Positions 11,088 to 24,109 of a stretch of DNA of 64,000 nucleotides are shown here, one piece after another; position 1 is the stretch's first letter; the number at the start of each line of letters is the position of its first letter. The notes below the pieces were generated by a model. The model was not told the DNA's origin, did no database searches, and saw only the letters and a list, made by a program, of their open reading frames with translations. The translations under genes were made by a program, and so were the position numbers. This DNA is from Trema orientale. Taxonomy: Eukaryota; Streptophyta; Magnoliopsida; Rosales; Cannabaceae. Location: the NCBI GenBank assembly GCA_002914845.1, contig JXTC01000128.1:205897-269896 (forward strand), given 5' to 3'.

Positions 11088-12165
11088 TATTAGTGCAAAA
11101 TTTAGTTTAACACCTTATGATCTGCTGGAATATAATGAACAATATTTTTAATTAAGTTTTTAGTTGTATTTTCAGTTCTTTTTCAGTTGTAATATTCAAT
11201 CTTGTGTTAGTTTGTTCTATTTATGTAATCGTGCTCCAAGAAGGTGTTATATATAGTGGTTCACATGTTTATACATTAGAGCATTTCATATATATATCTG
11301 TTTAGCATGCTTTTATGCTTTATCTATTACATCAGTGTCTTAACTTGTGTTATCAAGATGCCATCTTTAAGTTTAATTTTTTCAAGAGAAGTTTGACTTT
11401 GTGTGTCTTAACTGTGTGACTGATAATTTTGTTAAGATGCCACATTTAGATCTAAGTTCGATTGGTATTTGTGTGTCAAATCAGCATGCCTGATTATTTT
11501 GCCAAGATGCCACCTTTAGATCTGAGGTTGTGTGATACATCTGAGTCACTGCATATTTAGACATTATGATGACAGCTGTCATTTTAAGCTGAGTCAGTTT
11601 GTATTTTCCTATATATATAAGAAGCTTTTTTTCAGATTGTTTATGCCCTTTGAGTATTACTTTCAGAGATATTTTGTGAGGCTTTCTTATTTTATGAGCA
11701 AGTTTCTTTTCTTTAGAGTTTTGGGTGTTTAGCTCTAAGTTTTTCATTGTCCATAGAGTCCACCATTGATTCCGGTGAGAAAGTGGAGCTTCATAGTTGT
11801 CTAAAATCAAGAAGAGACCCGTGTGTTCTTGCCGAAGCTAGGAAACTCATTAAGGGCAACTAAAGGGAGTTTAGCACAAGGTAGAAGAAGTATCTTCCAC
11901 AGAGGAAATCGGAGTTCAAATCGGCGACAAACTAGAAAAGAGTTCTAGATTTTTGTATAAAACCTGTATTTATACTCTATTCATATTTCTAGTAGATTGA
12001 TTACTTGTTGGACTAGGTCTCGTGGATGTAGACACAACTTGGTTGTATTGAACCATGATAAAAATCTAGTGTCTCTTTTTTCTGTTTACTATACATTTGT
12101 TTAAAATTCTGCAAATCTGGAAATTTGGGAATCGTGTTAGAACAGATGAATAGCCTAACTTAATA
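11088..12165 (+). repeat. 5' LTR of the copia element
   Basis: 1078 bp, beginning TATTAGTGC (the canonical TG has mutated to TA) and ending CTTAATA. It contains three degenerate copies of an AAGATGCCAcctTTAgatct motif between about 11355 and 11525. Compared with the 3' LTR it lacks a segment of about 70 bp after GCTCCAAGA. Confidence 0.9.
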
Positions 12166-12167
12166 AT

Positions 12168-12179
12168 TGGTATCAGAGC
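12168..12179 (+). other. Primer-binding site (tRNA-iMet)
   Basis: TGGTATCAGAGC, two bases after the 5' LTR. This is the standard minus-strand priming site of plant copia elements. Confidence 0.9.
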
Positions 12180-12474
12180 AGGCATTGCTTGCGAATTTCA
12201 ATGAGATTTCTGGGTTTTTAAGTTGTGTTACTCAGTTCTTCATGTCTTAAGTGCTACTACTCTTGGCTATGTTTCATGTATTTTATATTTGGTTAGATTG
12301 AAAACTTATGAGATTCTGAGTTTATTTGGTTGAGTTTTGCATGAGTTTAGCTCTTTGCCTTTCAAGTGTTTGATCACTTACCTCTTTGAAATTTTTGTGT
12401 GATATCTATTACATTTGTCTTTGCTACATGTTTGGGTCAGCTTTGAGTTTTTGAATTTGTGTTTCTCTGCTTTT

Positions 12475-13323
12475 ATGGATTCTTTTTATGAAGATGGGTC
12501 TATCATAAGACCACCCATACTTGATGGAAAAAAATTTTCATCATAGAAAGCACGAATGAAAATGTTTCTTAAGTTCATTGATGAGTATATTTGGGCTGTT
12601 ATTGTTAATGGTTGGGAACCCCCCACCATTATTAGAGATGGGGTTATTGTACCCAAACCACATAAAGATTAGATAAAAAATGAGTTTATTGCTGCTAAGA
12701 TGAATTCAAAAGGATTAAATGCTATTTTTAGTATTGATAATACTCATCATTTTGAATATATTACATCATGTACTACTTCTAAAAAGGTGTTAGATATCTA
12801 ATGAATATGATACTGTTATCAATCTGACTGTTGTGACAATCAGGTTGAATGTCCAGACATTAAAGACAATTTAGAAGGAGAAAAATTGAATGAAGATGAC
12901 TTTGATGCTCTCAATAAGGAAGCAACTATTATGTTAAATAGGAAATACTCCAAGTTCTTCAAAAATAAAAAGAAGAGACCAGTTCCAGAGAAACAAAATT
13001 CCTCAAAACCATCTGATCAAAATACCATATTCTCTAAAAATTCAGATCCTAAAGTTCAATGTAGAGAGTGTGGAGGTTTTGAACACTTTCAGGAGGAATG
13101 TACTAACACTATCAAGAAGAAGGCCAGTGCAATGAATGCAACTTGGAGTGAAAGTGAAGAGGAAATAGAAGAGAAAAATGAGGACTTTGGTATAGCAAGC
13201 AACTTTAGTTTATTTGCTGTAAAATCCAAAGTGAAAGACCAATGCTCAGACAATCAATCTGATTGTTCTAAAAGTGATTTATCAGATGATGAGAAAGAAG
13301 TTATATTCTCAAATTCTGATTAA
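12475..13323 (+). pseudogene. Copia gag, disrupted
   Basis: Starts MDSFYEDGSIIRPPILDG, a typical copia Gag N-terminus, and continues with ARMKMFLKFIDEYIW. Stops and a frameshift break it before 12886. From 12886 an intact 145-residue segment includes the zinc knuckle CRECGGFEHFQEEC, which keeps the C-x2-C-x4-H-x4-C pattern of the nucleocapsid. The end is acidic and Ser-rich. Confidence 0.85.
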
Positions 13324-13932
13324 TAAGATGCTTGTCAAAATATGTATGATCAGTGGTTGAGAATGGCTAATAAAGTCCATGTCGAAGAAGCTCCCATATG
13401 TAGTCTCAAGGGAATAAAGGAGAGCTATGAAGAGATGCTTACTCATCTGAGAACAAGACTATAAGATTCTCAGGATCAGATTGTCAAAACACAGAAGGAG
13501 CTGGATGAGTCTAAGGAGAGAATTCAGTATCTCACCAAAGGATCAGAAAATTTGAGTCAGATGCTTGGAGTTGGACAGAACCCAACAAACAAATTAGGTC
13601 TGCAATATAATAGAGAAAATTCTTGTTCTCAAAAGGGAATGTTGCAATATAATCCTTTTAGATTCAAAAAGAAGTTAATGCTGGAAATTGGTGAGTGTTC
13701 TAAGCCTCATCCTCAGGTGAGAAAATTTATTCACATTTTCTATTTCTGTGGAAAAACAGGTCACATTTGACCAAAATGTTTCAAATTATTAAATCTTTTG
13801 AGAAAAAGAACTAAGCTGACCATAAAAAATAATGGAATAGTTGAAAAAAAGCTAAAATAAGTTTGGGTTTCGAAGAAAATCAAATGTTTTATAGCACACA
13901 CTTCACTAGTCACTCACAATTCTGAAAATTAG

Positions 13933-15412
13933 TATTTTGATAGTGGATGCTCCAGGCATATGACTAGGAACAGATCTTTTCTTACTGATTTTTATGAAAC
14001 TGCTAATGAATATGTTATTTTTGGTGATGGCAAAAAAGGTCAGATTCTTGGTGTAGGAAACTTGTGTGTGCAGGGATTTCCTAATTTTAAAAAAGTTCTA
14101 CTAGTGGAAGGGCTTAAAGCAAATCTCATTAGCATCAGTCAAATATATGATGACCAGCTTTCTTTGCAATTTAACCAAAAGAATTGTCAGGTGTTAGACT
14201 GCCATGGGAAATGCATTATGAAAGGTGTTAGATCGAGTGACAATTGCTATATGCTGAGCGATGTCAAAATATGCTTGAGAGCAGATCTGACAGAAACTGA
14301 ATTGTGGCATCAAAAGCTTGGTCATCTCAATTTCAGAGACATGATCAAAACCACCGAACACCAAGCTGTAAGAGATGTTCAAATCCTTCAACCTCCCAAA
14401 AATTCTATTTGTGGACCATGTCAAATGGAAAAGCAGACAATGAGACACGGAAAAGCAGACAATGAGTCAACACAAGTCAATTCAACACCTTATGACAAAT
14501 AGGTGTTTGGAATTCATGCACATGGATCTCATGGATCAGATTCATATTGAAAACATAGCTGGAAAGAGGTATATTTATGCGTGTGTTGATGATTCTGTCA
14601 GAGAAAAATCATACACTTTTTAGGTGTTTAAAAATCTTGTCATTAGATTGCAAAATGAGAAACAGTGCAAAATTCAAAAGGTTGTGAGGATTAGGAGTGT
14701 TCATGGGAAAGATTTTGAAAATGTCTTATGTGCCAATTTTTGTAATGAGTTGGGTATTTCTCATGTGTTTTCAGCTCCTAAGCCGAGCAAATGAGGTGGC
14801 TGAGAGGAAGACCATGATCATTCAAGAGATGGCCAGAGTCATGTTGAATAGTAAAAAGCTTCCCGAGAAGCTTTGGGCAGAAGCTGTGAGTACAACTTAT
14901 TATCTCATACCAGATGAAAGCACTGAAAACAGATGATAGAGGTGATCAGCCAGCTGAAGTTAGTAATATTTGGCAGGAAGTCTTGATGATAGAAAAAGCA
15001 CATCTGGTATATGCTTTTACCTTGGGAACAATATGGTTGTATGGCACATCAAGAAGCAAATATTCCATCTCACTTTCCACAGCTGAGGTAGAGTACGTTA
15101 CAGCAGGTAATTGTTGTACTCAACTCCTTTGGATGAAATAGATGCTTTGTGATTGTGGAATCCTGCTAGACTCGATATTAATTTTTTGTGATAGCACAAG
15201 TGCTATTAACATTTCAAAATCTAGTTAAGCTATCTAGGACAAAGCATATAGACATCAGACATCACTTTAGTCATGATTTAGTTAAGCAAAATTTGATGAT
15301 CATTGAACATACTGAAACCGAAAAACTATTAGATGACTTGTTTATAAAAGTCTTGGATGCATGTAGATTTGAATCATTTAGGAAGGACATTGGAGTCTAC
15401 TCCATGTCTTAG
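13933..15412 (+). pseudogene. Copia pol remnant lacking reverse transcriptase
   Basis: The protease active-site region reads YFDSGCSRHMT (13933 on). The pre-integrase zinc-binding segment LWHQKLGHLNF...ICGPCQMEK follows (about 14300-14430). Integrase fragments are VVRIRSVHGKDFEN and MARVMLNSKKLPEKLWAEA (14670-14890), with frameshifts. The sequence then jumps straight to RNase H: SRSKYSISLSTAEVEYV (about 15049-15100) and the end KHIDIRHHF...DDLFIKVLDACRFE (to 15412). About 1.5-2 kb of integrase end plus reverse transcriptase is deleted at about 14930-14990. Confidence 0.85.
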
Positions 15413-18400
15413 AGGGAAGTTACTAATTTCATTGTTTAGTCTTATATTTTTAGCAACCTTAAGAGATGTTTAGTGTGAGAAGTGTGATAACTTAAGTTAC
15501 TTAAACCAATGATGACTGAGCTGTCATACTCCTGATCTATCACTTGCTGGTTGGTAGCGTTAGTTAAATTTCATCTTTTGGTTATCCTTACTTAGTGATT
15601 GAATACATTGGATATATGATTATTAGTTTTTCTAGACTTGGATGATATCATTGTACTTGTGGTCTAAGAAGAATTTGCATAGACTTGAGAATCTTGAGCA
15701 CCTAAATCAGAAAGGGCTACCCCTCATTAGGTGTGAAAGCTAGCCTTGAGTAATCATTCACTATGTAGAGACCCCTATATTTTGGAAGATTTACCAAGGA
15801 AGAGGGCTACCCCCTGGGATATGTGCAGCTACTGATTTGGGTTACATTAGAGTGGTAAGTTTTCCTAATTAATTAATTAAAAAAAAATTGTTGTCATAGG
15901 GAGAAAAAAAAGAGTGGTTTAATGCAGGAATGCCAATGTGCATAATAGAAAAAGTCTAACCCATAACCGTGGTCATGAAAAGAGATAAAATATATCCACT
16001 AAGCGTGGCCTGTAGCAAAAACCCAAGCTGGTATTGTTTTTCACTTGCACATACAGTGCTCATGAGTCTCTTGTCTATGTATATTAATCATTTACTGTGA
16101 GTTAAGTGATATCCTCTAATTCTTTTTGAGATAAAAGTCCACCTCTATATGTGTGAGTTTAATTTGAAAGGATAATCATTTGATGAAATTTACTCACATA
16201 CTTAATCATATCTCATGTACACATTATTGTTTAACATCTTCTATATCATGAGTTGTGTTTAGGTACTTGAGTTTTGCAAATCATACACTAACTATTTCTT
16301 TAAACTTAATATATCTGTCTAAATCAATTGCTCATGATTTCCCTTTATTCAAAGTTTTTTATAGTCATCCAAAAATAATTTGTCACTACGTTTTGTCGAA
16401 TTTGTGATCAACTTAAAGTTTTGTTATATCACACTCTTGAATGTTTAGTCTGATGTCCTTATATTATGTACCTACATTTTTCTCTCTATATAATTATATT
16501 TGTTATAACTGCTTGTTGGCTTGATTTCACAATCATAACTGTCATTTATGATTGTACTTTTGTATTGGCTTTGCCATTTTAAACTTTCAGATATTTAAAA
16601 AAAAAAAGAAAGGGATTTTCGAATTTTTAAAATTCTAACTTTTCTGTTGGAGCCATTTTTCTATTTTTTCTTCTCATTCTCATTACTCAGCTAAGACTAA
16701 GTTGGCATTTTTTTTTTCACTTTGCCTGAAACATCAAAGCTTGTGTTTAGAAAGTGTAAGAGACGTATCTCAAAGAAGAAATCAACCAAGAAAGTCTTAA
16801 AGAAAAAGAAGGGTTCCAATCCTAACTCTGACAAAGTTGCAGAGCGTTCTGACAACCTTTTTCCACTAAATGAACAAGAGGAAGACGAGATTGCGGCCAG
16901 TGCTGATATGTCAGTAGCAAGTTTAAATAATCAGAGGCAGAAAGTTGTGGGGCAAGTTCAAGCTACTAGTTTTGACTAGCCAGATGCATGATTTGTCAAA
17001 CTTGCCTCTGTGATTCCACCACCTTCAAAGGATTCTAATATTGATAAATCAGTCACGTACTCCATACTCTTGCCCAAGCTCTGCTTGTCACCTTCTATGT
17101 TGATATCTCTACGCTTATTGATGATTTCATCTTGACTGAGGACCTAACTATAATGTCTCCATATTTACATCATTTGTCTTCATCAAAGAAGAAGTCAGGG
17201 GCTCAATACTTTCAAAGTCAACCAAGGGGTCCATCTAATCTGCTAATCCTTCTACAGTCAGTGTAGTCAAGAAGAAACCAGTCTCCAAGCCACCCACTGG
17301 ATTTGACAATACTTCTGGTTATGACAACCTAAATGCTCCACATGAGGATGCAGATGATAATCATAGAGGTAACAAGACAGATTTGGTTCTGATCTCCCTC
17401 ATGTTCAAAAGGATGGTGAACCTGATCCGATAATCAGGAGAAGAAATCAAGTGACAAAGCTGTTGTTCCTGGATCAGTCAACCCAGGGACTGAATCTGAC
17501 ACAAGGAGCTCAATGAAATATCAAACTTCAATTGCTAATACAGCAGCCTCAAAGCCTCCCAAGGTGCCAAAACTAAGATCACCTAATTCATCTTTATCAC
17601 AAGGAGCATGTCAGCCTATTTAGTTCGAGAACCTAATAAAAATCTCTGATTTGGCTAAGTAAGGTGCTCCAGATCTCTTGATAGAACGAAGGTGGATCAA
17701 GAATATTCAGATGCTTACTCCACTGTATTTGGCATTAGTCTAATAGTTCTACTCTAAAATTGGAAAGTATTTCAATGAGACAAAGTCTTCTTTGTATCAC
17801 AAAGTATATTTTCGCCAGATCATCATTGATTTCTCTCATGTGGTTATTCATTATCATCTAAAGCTAGCAACTGTTACTGCTCAATTTCCTTCTAACTTGG
17901 ATTTGGTTTAAGTTACCACTGATCTTACTGGCTCTGCTACTAAATGGCTATTTTCTAAAGCCATTCATGTCTCATGCCATTCCTCTATAAGATGGCCCTT
18001 ACCACTTGGTTCCCAAGCATATGTATTGATCTCAGAACGTAAATTTTGGATATCATTGTGGCAAATAGAGGAAATTCAACGAAATATATTGTTTTGTTTT
18101 TAATTTGATGGTTCCAAAGGCCACATTCTAAGTTTGCCCTTTCTCCACCTATTTATGAAGCTACTGGTGATCGGTGAACATATTGATAGGTATAATATTT
18201 TTGAAGACAATGCTGATGGTAATCTAGATACTAGTAGTGATGGTCACATTGGTGAGAATTCTATTCGTGATATTCAAGATGATGGTGGTAATAAACTATT
18301 AAGGGGAAATTTTTGCAATGATGTTCAAATTGATTTGTGTTCAAATCTCCAAAGTTGTTCGAGAGGGAATCTTTGACTGTAGTGGATGCACATGTTCTGA

Positions 18401-19592
18401 GGGAGCAAGTATATATTTAAGGTGTATCCACTTAAGAGAGTCTTCTTAAATTGTAGTAGGCATATAGATAGTGGACAAATCTATTGTATCCTATCGAGAC
18501 TCCAACATATGGTGAATCAGACTCCCAATCTGACACATCTCTCAGTGCAATGATGACCAACTTACTACTTTTAGACACTGGCTCCAAAGTGAAGCAAGCA
18601 TTAGGATATTGTCTTGCCCCTATTTTATTCAAACCCTTGTTAATACATATTGACCTGATGAGTTCATGAATGAGGCTCCAATGAACTTTCCTGCTCATTT
18701 GGCTATGAAGAGATTTCAATGTTACTATGAAAATGCCAGGACTATCGTCACTGATGAAGTACCTTCTTTGTCTGATGAATTGAAGAATTTGGGTCTCAAG
18801 ACTAATTCTTGGCAATACAAGTTATTTTCCAAGTGGGAGGAAGCTCACCAGGCTACATGGGTTGACGCTGCCCAAACACAAGGTATTAAATAAATGATCT
18901 CTTAGTTTGAGAGAATGATAGCAGCTAAGACGACAGGTCTAAAAGCATAACTTCATGAAGTCCTTTTCCTACTAATGTTGAGTCTCCGCAGGAGCATGTT
19001 GTCACTGTTCTTGCTATTATAGTTACCACCACTTCTAAATCGACTTTAGGAGACAATCTTTAAGGGGAGAAAATACCTACACCAACTGAAGGGGAGCCAC
19101 GTCAAGCTGCATCTACTCAGGGGGAGCAACTTTATAGTGAGACAATCATTTCTAAATCTGCTGCAGTTACCATGAACACTTTTCAGTCCAAACTACAGTT
19201 CAAGGGGACTTTGATGCATCTGGCCCTGAGTCTGATTCATCTCTAATCACACTCATGGCCACCTCTGTCGATCAGTACCTGTTCCAAGAAAAGATCGAAG
19301 AAGAAGTCTGGTACCATAGCCAAAAAGCCGCATCTACCTTTCAGGATATCATTCAGACTTGTCTTTTCTTAACCCTTTCCTTCCTAATTATCACGCTTTT
19401 GGCCTCCTTTTGTTCAAAAAGGGGGAGAAGTTATGCTTGGTTTCTTTTATGATCTCCTGGAGTGTGCTATTTTTCTTGGGTTTATGTGTTTGTTTTTTGG
19501 TGTGTTTGTTTTTTACATGTGGAAGATTCATAGCTACTTTAGTTTTTTGAGTATTTGGTGTTTTGGTCATAAAGATGCCAAAAGGGAGAGAT
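15413..19592 (+). other. Extra region between copia pol and 3' LTR
   Basis: About 4.2 kb without pol homology. It holds broken frames: a Lys-rich segment (16722-16979), a segment around 17600-18100 weakly like the putative plant transposon protein found in some retroelements, and 18666-18893. Near the end are two Phe/Leu-rich hydrophobic stretches (19359-19705). This place is where SIRE-type copia elements carry an additional, env-like ORF; that comparison is inference. Confidence 0.5.
19578..19592 (+). other. Polypurine tract of the copia element
   Basis: CCAAAAGGGAGAGAT directly before the TGTTAG start of the 3' LTR, the expected plus-strand priming site. Confidence 0.85.
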
Positions 19593-20738
19593 TGTTAGTA
19601 CAAGATTTAGTTTGGCTCCTTATGCTCTGCTGGAATATAATGAACAATATTTTTTTATTAAGTTTTCAGTTGTATTTTCAGTTCTTTTTCAATATTAATG
19701 TTTAGTCTTGTGTTAGTTTGTTCTATTTATGTAATCGTGCTCCAAGACTATTTTGACAAGTTCATCAACTGAAGTAGCTGAAATTCTGATGCTTTTCACC
19801 AAACTGGTTTCAATAGTTTAGGTGTTATGTCTAGTAGTCCACATGTTTACATATTAGAGCATTTCATATACGTATCTGTTTAGCATGCTTTTATGCTTTG
19901 TCTGTTACATCAGTGTCTCAACTTGTGTTGTTAAGATACCACCTTTAAGTTTGATTTTTTCAAGAGAAGTTTGACTTTGTATGTCTTAACTGTGTGACTG
20001 ATTGTTTTGTCAAGATGTCACCTTTAGATCTAAATTTGATTGGTATTTATGTGTCAAATTAACGTGTCTGATTATTTTGTTAAGATGTCACCTTTAGATC
20101 TGAGGTTGTGTGATAAATCTGAGTGCATGTTTAGACATTATGATGATAGTTGTCATTTTTAGCTGAGTCAGTTTGTATTTTCCTATATATATATAGGAAG
20201 CTTCTTTTCAGATTGTTTACACCCTTTGAGCATCACTTTCAGAGATATTTTGTGAGACTTTTTTATTTTATGAGCAAGTTTCTTTTCCTTAGAGTTTTGG
20301 GTGTTTAGCTCTAAGTTTTTCATTGTCCATAGAGTCCATTAATTCCGATGAGAAGGTGGAGCTTCATGGTTGTCTAAAATCAAGAAGAGACCGGTGTGTT
20401 CTCGCCGGAGCTAGGAAGCTCATTAACGATATCTGAAGGGAGTTCAGCACAAGGTTGAAAAAGTATCTTCCACAGAGGAAATCAAAGTTCAAATCGATGA
20501 CAAACTAGAAGAGAGTTCTAGATTTTTGTATAAGTCCTGTATTTGTACTGTATTCATATTTCTAGTGGACTGATTGCTTGCTGGACTAGGTCCCGTGGAT
20601 GTAGATACAACTTGGTTGTGTTGAACCACAATAAAATTCTGGTGTCTCTTCGTTATGTTTACCATATGTTTGTTTAAAGTTCTGCAAATCTAAAAATATG
20701 AGAATCGTATTAGAACAGACGAATGGCCTGACTTAACA
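19593..20738 (+). repeat. 3' LTR of the copia element
   Basis: 1146 bp, TGTTAGTAC...CTTAACA, so both TG and CA ends are intact. It includes a segment of about 70 bp (about 19746-19818) absent from the 5' LTR. It is followed by the GATAT duplication. Confidence 0.9.
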
Positions 20739-20743
20739 GATAT

Positions 20744-21371
20744 AAATAAATAAACCCATTTTCATACGAAAATACTCTTTTCCTTTCCTTTTTTCTTTCC
20801 CTATTTGGAAAACTATGTGCCTTGAAGCAGCTTATTCTTCAGTTGACAGCAAGTGGTTTCTTCCATGGCTGACCTTTTAATCATAGGTAAGGTCAAGTTG
20901 GACAAATTTGTTAGGATAGCGGATAGCATTTTGTTTTTTCTTGAATTGGTAGGATAGCTTTTTTCATACAAAGTACGATTACTTCGGGCATATTCAGCAT
21001 CTTTTTTTTTAGTGTTGTTATTTCTTTTTTTTTTTTGTTTCATTTGTTAAAAATACGGTTACATTATACTTTTACTTTTTTTTTTTAGTTTTGTTATTTT
21101 TATGAAGCAAATGATAAAGAAAGCACTTTGTCATCTAGACTTTAGAGAACTTCAGTTATTCTAGTTAGATTTTCTAAAGGAGCATAATAAAATTCTTATA
21201 GAAAATATGTGGGCAAAAATTATAATTATAAAAATTAGAGGGACAAATAAAGGATGAAATTGAAATTCTTTTATACAAAATTGGGGTATATATTATAATT
21301 TTCAAAAATATGAGGAGTCTCTGCCCTTAAGCCTATGTTGGTTTTATCAATGCTAACCAATGCTCAATACT
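20744..21371. other. Intergenic DNA between transposons
   Basis: AT-rich with T homopolymers. No gene or repeat boundary recognised. Confidence 0.5.
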
Positions 21372-22160
21372 TCTGTTTTTTTTTTCGAAAGGAAAAACTT
21401 TATTTAAGCAAGATCATCCAAAATAGAGAAAGAAATAAAAAAAAGGGCAACAATCCACCCAGTACATAATACTGGGAATAGCAAAAGTAAAGTTACCTAA
21501 TACATGGGCCATTTTGTTTCTAAGACGAGAAATATAGTAATACATACTGCAGTTAGCACTAGTCATAAGTGACTTAACATCATCAAATAGAAAAGCATTA
21601 TCAAGAAAAGAGGAAGAAGTCTGGAGAGCATTAACAACACATAGTGCATCAAACTCAGTATTATTAACAGTAATGTCCAATCGAGCAGCTAATTAAAGTC
21701 CTTCCCTTGTAGCTAAAAGCTCTCCATCCTTCACTGAAAAAGACCCTTGTACCTTACATGAAAAAGGCACAATACACACCCAGCTAAGTCACAAAAAACT
21801 CCTCTAACTCCAATACATCCTTGACCAACCCAAACAGAAAGCGTCTGTATTAAGTTTAATAAGCCCAGTTAGCATTCCATCGAGAGGCAGACTAGATATT
21901 AGGAGCTACTGAATTATCTACAAAGCAAGAAGATAGGAAATCAACAACAAGATGGAAGTTTGTGGGAAAAGTTATGAACTGCATGGGTTTGATAGAGAAA
22001 ACTAAAAACGGGGGAAAATGAAACAGTGGGATAAAGGTAGTTTCATGAAACCAACCCTCACAAGAACTTCATTAGCCAAAGCTCAGATAGCTAAAAATTC
22101 TGTTTACAAATTCAAATCTCCCCTCCACTAAGAGTTGCAGCACTAATAGAACTAATCTTT
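21372..22160 (-). mobile_element. LINE 3' end with RNase H-like domain
   Basis: On the minus strand, fragments read WNANWAY, KLNTDA, GVRGVFCDLAGCV, KDGELLATREGL and LAARLDITVNNTEFDALCVV. This is the order of the RNase H (RVT_3) domain that closes plant LINE ORF2, with stops and frameshifts. After it come a short 3' tail with AATAAAGTTTTTCC and a 10-base poly(A) (plus-strand T run at about 21376-21385), the usual LINE end. The 5' part is missing. Confidence 0.75.
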
Positions 22161-22329
22161 TCTATAGCTAGATCAGGCCGTTCGGGCCAATAACGAACCA
22201 AACATATCATTTTAAAAGGTGTCACGCTAGTAAATAGCATTGTTAAAGAAATATAAAAATATGTTGTATGCTATTTGAAAATGACAACTCAAGAAAAAGA
22301 AAAGATAACGACAATAATACGTCTAAGTT

Positions 22330-23106
22330 GCTAATAGATCAACAAGTAATAGTGGTCCTTGTATCAGTTGCCTCTCGCTTGGAAACAAATTCGTCCTCGA
22401 ATCAGGTAGACTCACATTGAAAGAGTTAGTGCATCATCCAATGGATGATACTCATAGATGTAAAAGACATTAAAAGTTGGAGAGATTTGCAAGTCAGAAG
22501 GAAGATCAAGGACATATGCATTGTCATTGATCTTTTTGAAAATCCGGAATAGACCAAATTTCTTGGATTGTAGATTGTGATAGACTCCCATAGGGAAACG
22601 AGCATGCCGGGGATGAATCATAACGAGGTGTCCTTCCTTGAATTCCTGTGGCGTCGTTTATCAGCAGCTTGTTCATACTCGGCAGTGGTAAGTTCCAATT
22701 GGCGCCGAACCTCCTCAGCGAAGGTGGCTGCTGATTTGCTTTTTCCATCAATGAAGGATACCAGATCAACTATATGATTGGAAAGTTCGAAGTACACTAT
22801 CACAAAAAGAGACTGACTAGTGGATCGATTTTCAAGACTGTTGTAGGCAAATTCAGCCTAAGGAAATGCTAAATCCCAATGTTTCAATTTATCCCTAGCG
22901 AGACAGCGAAGCATATTTTCCAATGATTGATTCACAACCTCAGTTTGCCCATCTGTTTATGGATGGTATGCACTTCTAAATTGAAGAGTTGTGTTAAACC
23001 ACTTCCATAGCTCCCGCCAAAAATGGCTAACAAATTTCGCATCTCTGTCTGAGGTGATAGAGCGAGGGACTCTATGAAGACGGACAACTATAGTTAAATA
23101 GTCAGC
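22330..23106 (-). pseudogene. Ty3/gypsy integrase fragment
   Basis: Minus-strand fragments: [50 protein letters not shown] (integrase core with its D and E regions), then SNHIVDLV, FAEEVRRQLELTTAEYEQAAD, and the C-terminal FRIFKKINDNAYVLDLPSD (22412-22621). The end near 22390 reads as the common plant gypsy DSRTNLF-type linker. Several stops are present. No LTRs were found nearby, so this is a truncated relic. Confidence 0.8.
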
Positions 23107-23107
23107 A

Positions 23108-23147
23108 ACTATAGATCACAGTTCTTTTGAAAACCGTGATCTATAGT
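23108..23147. repeat. Palindrome at CACTA end
   Basis: Arms ACTATAGATCAC and GTGATCTATAGT around a short spacer with AGTTCTTTTGAAAACC. Such hairpins are typical of CACTA subterminal repeats. Confidence 0.6.
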
Positions 23148-24109
23148 ATATTTTTTTGAAAAAAATATTTTGCTATATTTTCAATTTTTGCCACGGGTTG
23201 CCAATATCCATAATTCAAATTAAATTGCAGTAAATCCTACAATATCTTTCAAAATAGATCCATAATATAATATCCAATTCAAATTATCCAAAAATTCAAA
23301 TTTTTATGTACTAATTAACTACTTAATCATAACAAATTAAAAATATAAAAGTTAAACTAATTTGTGGCTGGACCTATATAACAACGGGCTACCTACAGAC
23401 CTATTAAAGAAATCAAGCTATTTCGTAGTTTATTTATATTTTTAAACAAGAAAGTACATGGAGATTAAAAGTTCCAATATAAAATAAAAAAATTTCTAGA
23501 ATGTAAGGATTAATTTAAAAAATATTGCTATCTTTACCACCACTTCAATTTTGGGAGACGTTGAACCACCTACTCATTTTATACTTCATCTATCTCCATT
23601 CTTGTGTACTTATTGATTTGACCAAACTATATTTGAATAAAGAAAAATAAAATTAATTCATCGTTATTTGTAGATATAATTTGCATTAATATAAATAGAA
23701 TTAGATCAATTAGAATCTTGTCCCACTTATAGTCTATTATGTCCGTATATATCTTAAAATATAAAAGTCACATTCGACATTCCTAAATTACTTGGGTACT
23801 TGCTATACAAATTAGTCAAAAATTAGTTTATAGTACCATTAAAACTTTCGATCTATTTAAAAGTTGTTACTCTATTTTGTTTGCATGTTGCATTGTTTCG
23901 CAACTCTAAGCCTTCCCAATTTTCATTCATGCAATAATGAAGTGACTAATTCATGGATGCTCTTACGAATAGGTTGATGAAGGGGGTTAATCGAACATAT
24001 TTCATTACCCCAAGAATCGATGATTGCTAACATCTAATATTTCCTACAATTACGGTAAAATTTTTATAATAGGATTTCTAATTCTAATAGCAAAGTTATA
24101 TAAAAGAAT

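Larger units (their letters stand above)
11088..20738 (+). mobile_element. Ty1/copia LTR retrotransposon, complete ends but decayed
   Basis: Flanked by the direct repeat GATAT (11083-11087 and 20739-20743). LTRs are at 11088-12165 and 19593-20738. The primer-binding site, complementary to initiator tRNA-Met, and the polypurine tract are in place. Domain order is gag - protease - pre-integrase - integrase - (reverse transcriptase missing) - RNase H, which is the copia order. A region of about 4.2 kb between RNase H and the 3' LTR recalls SIRE/Maximus-type elements. All frames carry stops and frameshifts, so it cannot move by itself. It lies in + orientation between the stress-protein gene and the SPL-type gene. 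Confidence 0.93.
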
